From assembly GCA_035610835.1 (NCBI GenBank), contig CM069459.1:29734366-29798365 (forward strand): DNA of 64,000 bases, read 5' to 3'. The notes under the pieces were generated by a model. It saw nothing but the letters and a program-made list of their open reading frames with translations, had not been told where the DNA came from and searched no databases. Positions 27,065 to 33,000 of the stretch are shown piece by piece. Each line of letters starts with the position of its first letter. The first letter of the stretch is position 1. This DNA comes from Ophiura sarsii. Its lineage: Eukaryota; Echinodermata; Ophiuroidea; Amphilepidida; Ophiuridae. The translations under genes were made by a program, and so were the position numbers.

Positions 27065-30000
27065 ATAAAAAAAACCCATAGTTACGCCACTGGAGAGGGG
27101 GAAAGAAAGCCTCGTTGAACTGTCAATGGGGAATGGGGAGGGAAAGAGTAAGAGAAAAGACTAGTACCGGGGGGTGTACCAATTACCCGACGCACGTTAC
27201 CGGCTTCAGCATAACTTTGTACCCGATGAGCCGGTCTTCCAGCGGCGCCATATAGCATGCTTAAAAAGGGGGTTGTTTGCATTGCGAAGACGACTGGCGA
27301 ACTAGACAAAGTGGGGGTAAAGTAAAAAAGTTCCAACGCCTGTTTTTTCTTCTTCAACAATTGAGGGCTTTTATCAGCACGTGTGTGTGTGAGCCGTGGG
27401 AAGGCTAGGGCAAGGGGAACCCCCGGGGAACCCTAGCTGTTCCCTTCCTTGTTTATACCCCACAGTGAGGGTTACAAACAGGCGGGGACAGCTAGGGTTC
27501 AAAGGGTTAACCACGTATTAAGCACCCCCTCCAAGCCGGGGAAAAGACAGGATAAAAATGAAAAGAGAGAAAAATAGATAAACTAAAAGATTATTAGGCG
27601 TCGATGTTTTTTTCTGTCTGTCTGTTAAACTTGAAAGGGAGAATAACCCGCCCATGTCATGTGACACACATTGAACCAATGAGATTGCCGGTAAAACCAT
27701 TGCCTGCGGATTAAGTTACTGTATATATAATGATGTTTTAGGGTTGAACTCAGTCAATAGTATTAAAATTTGGTGTTAACGTGTGAGTTGCTGGTGAGAA
27801 ATTGCAACGTTGAACTAAGAATAAACCTGCAATAAGTGTTCAAAAATATGCAAGGAAATGCGTTCTTTTCAACTGTGAATTTCCAAAAACTTCTGGCGTC
27901 GAGGGGGGATACCCCCCCCCTCGAACTCGTGTCCCGGCCAGCGCTTCGCACCGGCATGGATAGTTAAATAATCATATCAATATTTCTAAAACACCCCCCC
28001 CTTCTCAAAATCCTGCGTACGCGCCTGATTAGTATGGGCATTGTTAGTCTCTTTTAACAATTTCAACATATCAAATTATCACATACAATGAATATTTGAC
28101 TTGTTGTTGAGTTAATTCATGACAGGTCTAAATACTACACATTCTTTTAATTCATCTTGGTCCTAAACACACATAGCTTCAAACGACTTGTATCCCTGTA
28201 CTAGAAATTCATTGGTAGCACACTCCTAAAATGACCAATCAAAGGAAAAAAAGACCACGTCGTTCTAAGAGTGTAGGGCTGTATGTGCCTTTCCAAATAC
28301 TAAGCTATGAACTTCTTTTGATCGATGGGGAAGTACAGGGGTATGTTATTAGTGCAAAAAGTGATGTCAAGCCGACATTTGTATATAGTGCAAGGTTGGT
28401 TTTCACTAGCCTTTGTCAAGAATTACCTGTAGATCCAACCTTCAACCGTGTAAGCAGTATATGTGTTGATCAAAAACCGTCGTCATCGTAACACTTGATT
28501 AGCTCCGCCTAATTCTATTGACGACAACGTTTAAAGATAGCACTTGATATCGATGACGTCTCCCAATATATCATGACATCATTATCAACCAATCAGCAAA
28601 TCTTCCGTAGAACAACACAAAACATAACACAAATATTATTTGAGGAATGGCGTTGTATTATACTATTTCTATAGTTTTAAAAGTGATCATACACACCACC
28701 ACAACCAACGCCTTGATGAAAGGCTAGTTTTTTTACAGACTTTAGGTAAAATGCCTGTGTTAAATCAAGCTCATCGATCAAATTTCCTTATATGACAATA
28801 CAAACCATAACACAAATATTATTTGAGGGAAGGCGTTGTATTATACTATTTCTATAGTTTATAAAGTGGTCAAACACACCACCACATTGCCTTGATGAAA
28901 AGCTAGGTTTTCACAGACTTAAGGTAAAATGCCTGTAGGTGCGTTCCGACGAGGGACGCGAACCTCTTGGTTAGTGTCAAATTTGCTAACCTAGAGGTTA
29001 AACTCTTGGTTAACGGCCGTGTGATTCGATCATGGTTAACTAAACCCGAGTATAAAGCTGGAATGTTAACCCTAAAATATCTTACGGTTAACTAACCCCG
29101 AAGCACTAACCGAGAGTGTGTGCGCCGTGTTAATCCATCGTAATGCTAACCGCGAGTGAGATTTATGACCCGTGACCCAGGTCTTACCGCAAAATGAATT
29201 GTCGCATGACCTTGATAGTTAACCTCGAAGCTACCGCAGTGACGCTTTTCTCGAGGTTAAGTTTGTTGTGTGGACAGAAACTCTGGGTTAGCAGTAAAAA
29301 TAACTATTCTCGAGCTTAGTGGCCGTCTGAACAAGCCTTGTGTTAAATCAAGCTTGCCCTGTAATCAATTGCCTGACCCCAGGGAAAGGTTTGTTTTCAC
29401 AGACTTTAGGTAAAATGCCTGTGAAATCGAGCTTGTCCTGCAATTAATTGCCCGGTTGATTTACACAGACTGTAGATACAATGCCTAATAGAAATCAACC
29501 TTGCCTGTAATTCATTGTATTAAGCTTAAGCGGTGCAATAGCAAATTTAAATCTATCCGTCACGGTAACTTGCAAATTTGTAGTTCTCACATCCATTAAA
29601 TAGAATGGCAAACAAATTTGCAAACTGAAAAACAGTCATTTTATTGAAAATGGTATATCTACTAAAAATCACATTTTCTAATGACAAATTATGGAATTCC
29701 GATAGAAGACATGGTACCGTAGAATGGGGATACTTTGACCAGGGCTGTCAACTTTTGGGATTTGCTGGGAGGGAGAGATACAGACTCAATTTTTTGTTGT
29801 AAAACATGCACAATTTTTTTGCCGCCAACAGCTGAAATCTTGATAAGGTGGGGGGGGGGGGGGGGGGGGGGTCAAATCTGCACGAAAATTGCATGGTCAA
29901 AATCGCAAATGTACTGACGGAAGCTAGTATAAATGTGTTGATAAACATTTTAATTGAGGTAATTTTGATGAGGCGGGAGATTTTATATGCTGTGCGGGAG

Positions 30001-33000
30001 AAAGAGTGTCTAGGCGGGAGAGTTGACAGCCCTGACTTTGACCCTTGATGGGTAACTCTGGCCCACCAAAAAAAGTTCCTTTTATTTGTCATATTTTGAG
30101 GCAAGTTTAATAGTGACATTTTTTAATTTGGTAATTTACCTATGTCAAAACAATACCCAATTCATTTTAATTTGCAATCTTCATTACGACACACACGGTA
30201 CACACCAGCATTTACCGAAAAGTGTAGCGAAAAGTGTGGGGGGGGGGGGGTGAGCAAATTTGGCCCATGTTAAAGTATATATAAGAAAAATTCAGAGCAA
30301 TCCATTTTCAATATTTACAGTCAATTTTATTTGTTAATGCTTGCAAAAAGTCAAAACAAGCAATATTACCACAAAGTATAATGATTCACCTTGCTTATTT
30401 GGAATGTTTACCTCTAGTTTAACAATTTGTTTATTTGTTGGTATTTTTGGTATTCATTACATTCTAATCTGTACATTTTCAAAGTAGTATATATGTTTTT
30501 TTAAATTTTTTAAATCACTTCAATTAACCTCAAGAAACCGTATAGTATAGAAAAAGGTTGAAATATTTTAAGCATGATTGAACAAGTATTTCGCAAGTGG
30601 GCCATATAGCCCACTCAAAGATAGGGTAAAAACTATCTAGAAATACTTATGTTTTCAAAACAAATCAAAATCATGTGAGAGGGAAGTTATATACTATCAA
30701 CTAGTCTAATTTACTAACAAAAAGTATCTTCCATGCAACGAATAAAAATAACAATGTAAAAAAATGGGTCAAAATATCCCCATTTTACGGTACTAAACAT
30801 TTGTAGAATACCCTGAGTCCCAACCATTCCGACTCATCCTGTATTCTCGCAGAATATATACCTATTTACTAGATTAGTTCCCAGAAAAATATTATTTTTT
30901 CTCTGCCCTGGAGGCACAGTGCAACCTTATTCATGTTCTGCAGGATGATCTTTTATTAGGCAAAAAAAAGAAGAAGGTTTGTCTCAGATGACATGAGAGA
31001 CTGAAAATCTAATGCGGTCTGCGGATTTTTTATTTTTTATTTTTTTTTCAATTTAGGCCTGAATGTCATTTGTTTGGTCAAAAAGTTGGATTTTGCAAGA
31101 TCTTTTTGAGAAAATTGAAGAAAAGAAAAAAAAGTGAAAACAAATTGGGGGAAGAAAAAAAAAGAAAAAGAAAAAAAAACCACTAAAAAAAATGCTAATG
31201 CGGGCCGGTTTCAGGAATGCGCGCGGGTCATCTGAGACAAACTTCTTCTTTTTTTGGCCTTATAATATGTTAAAATATCAACGCAACAAACATATTGAAT
31301 AATCAACTGGCAAAAAAAACTAATCTATCTTGAGTCATCAAGGTTGTTACTTGACAAAGGACACAGTTTGTTTCTATCCCAATAGGACAGGCTATTAGAT
31401 TAATCAGTTCCAAATTGGCGAGATTCACCGGCATCCATTCACCGGCATCGTGTGCATGTATTCATATGGTTGCGTGGTGTTGATTTATGCCCATCCGACA
31501 ATATCGCCATGGTACGGTTCTATGTTGGGCTTCAACGAATTGCATGTATTGGTATGTCCCTGAGTAGTTTAGTCTGGTTTTTTCCCCCAATTTGGAACTG
31601 ATCAAACTGATGCACTGTTAACCCTAACTCCCACGGCTATGTTTTTGCGTGTATCCAGGGGAGGGGGAAAAAGTACAATCTTCTTACCCCGAAAAATCAC
31701 CGAGCACCCCAGGATTTGATCCCGGGACCATCCGTGCCCCTATCAACTGATCTAACTCCCCAGCGCATATGCGGGCACAAACTTCGTGCCCACATATGCC
31801 TGCGGTAGGTGACGTGATCGAGCCAATGCAGCAGCACGTTTTGGATGATTTTGTATGGTGTAGTGTGGTTAGGGTTATAGCACTGATTTTTCAGAACTCC
31901 AAAAATGAATATGTTCTGTCCAATCAGGGCTTGAAATAAGGAATTAAGAACCAGGAGCTAGTTTTTACACACATTTGCCCCTGGTTCACAGATTTTCCTT
32001 CTGAAACAGGTGCAATTTGTCCCATACCAGGTGCTATATTAAGGAGTAACATCACAGAAATATCATCCTGAAGATGATGCAAAGGAATATCCAGGCCAAG
32101 GAGCAATTTCCAATGTAAAAGTTGCTCTTGGTGACACATAAGAACAGGGACATTTTGAAGTTTAGTGGGGATATATTTGCTCTCTGCTCCTGCTTAGTTA
32201 AATCCCTGCTGTCCATTACCTCGGATCATTCAATTTCAACCCCACTTTTTCGTCCACCATTGCAGGTGAAAAAGAGCAGCACCGTCAAAAAGAAGATGCC
32301 CTCCTCTTTGGTGGAGAAATGGAAGCAGATCCAAGAGGCCCAGATCCGAGAGGAGGAGGAGAAGAGACAGAAAGAAGAGGAGGAAGACATGGTCATAGAT
32401 CCCAATGTAATACAACAGAAGAGGATAGCAGAATGGAAAAAGCAACAAATGAATGCGTAAGTCATGTTCAGAAATATTCTGTCGCAAAATTTAGCATCTT
32501 TTAGACAAATTCCATATGAAGCATTTCTAAGTTAAAAAAATCATTACTCACCCCTGGGTTAAAAAACACTTTAATTATTTCTATAGAACACCCCAGCTAG
32601 TGTAGGTTTTCAGATACCTGGCTTGTTTGTATGGCTGAGATTTGTGCATCCAAAAGGTAGGGTCGGTCGGTGGGATTTTTTTCTTCCAAGTTTATATAGG
32701 GAACCATTTGATATTAAATAATTTGATCAGGAGTTGTAAACAAACATAAAGATTGTACTAACCATAACAATTACATTTTGTGAATTGTGTTATGATTGCA
32801 CAGCAGCCTATATGCCCATGGGGTGTATTGAACCAAAGTCACCTTTCATTCAAACATTAGCCGCTTACAAATAATGAAATTGCAAGTCAAATATATATCT
32901 ATTCAACTATTTCAAAGCAGCCTATATGCCCATGGGGTGTATTGAACCAAAGTCACCTTCCATTCAAACATTAGCCGCTTAAAAATAATGAAATAAATTG

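Larger units (their letters stand above)
19639..32265 (+). other. FNBP4 12.6 kb intron, mostly transposon debris
   Basis: No exon is required here: the KTKKTKK end and VKKSSTVKKKMPS start are contiguous in the family and in phase. Identified elements are listed separately (21674-22515, 22739-22999, 26093-26435, 26604-28027, 28936-29338, 29740-30034, 30959-31259, 31650-31775). The 20330-21190 block has several CTCGCGGGAAA/TTGCCGGGAAA words but no clear element. 23000-24370 and 24770-26090 show nothing beyond a possible SINE at 23845-23970. A small ORF at 28231-28491 (86 codons, MTNQRKKRPRRSKSVG...) has no recognisable domain. Confidence 0.75.

Noticed and set aside
28231..28491. 86-codon ORF with a basic N-terminus
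   Set aside because: No recognisable domain, no splice context; within an intron. Left as a note rather than called a gene.
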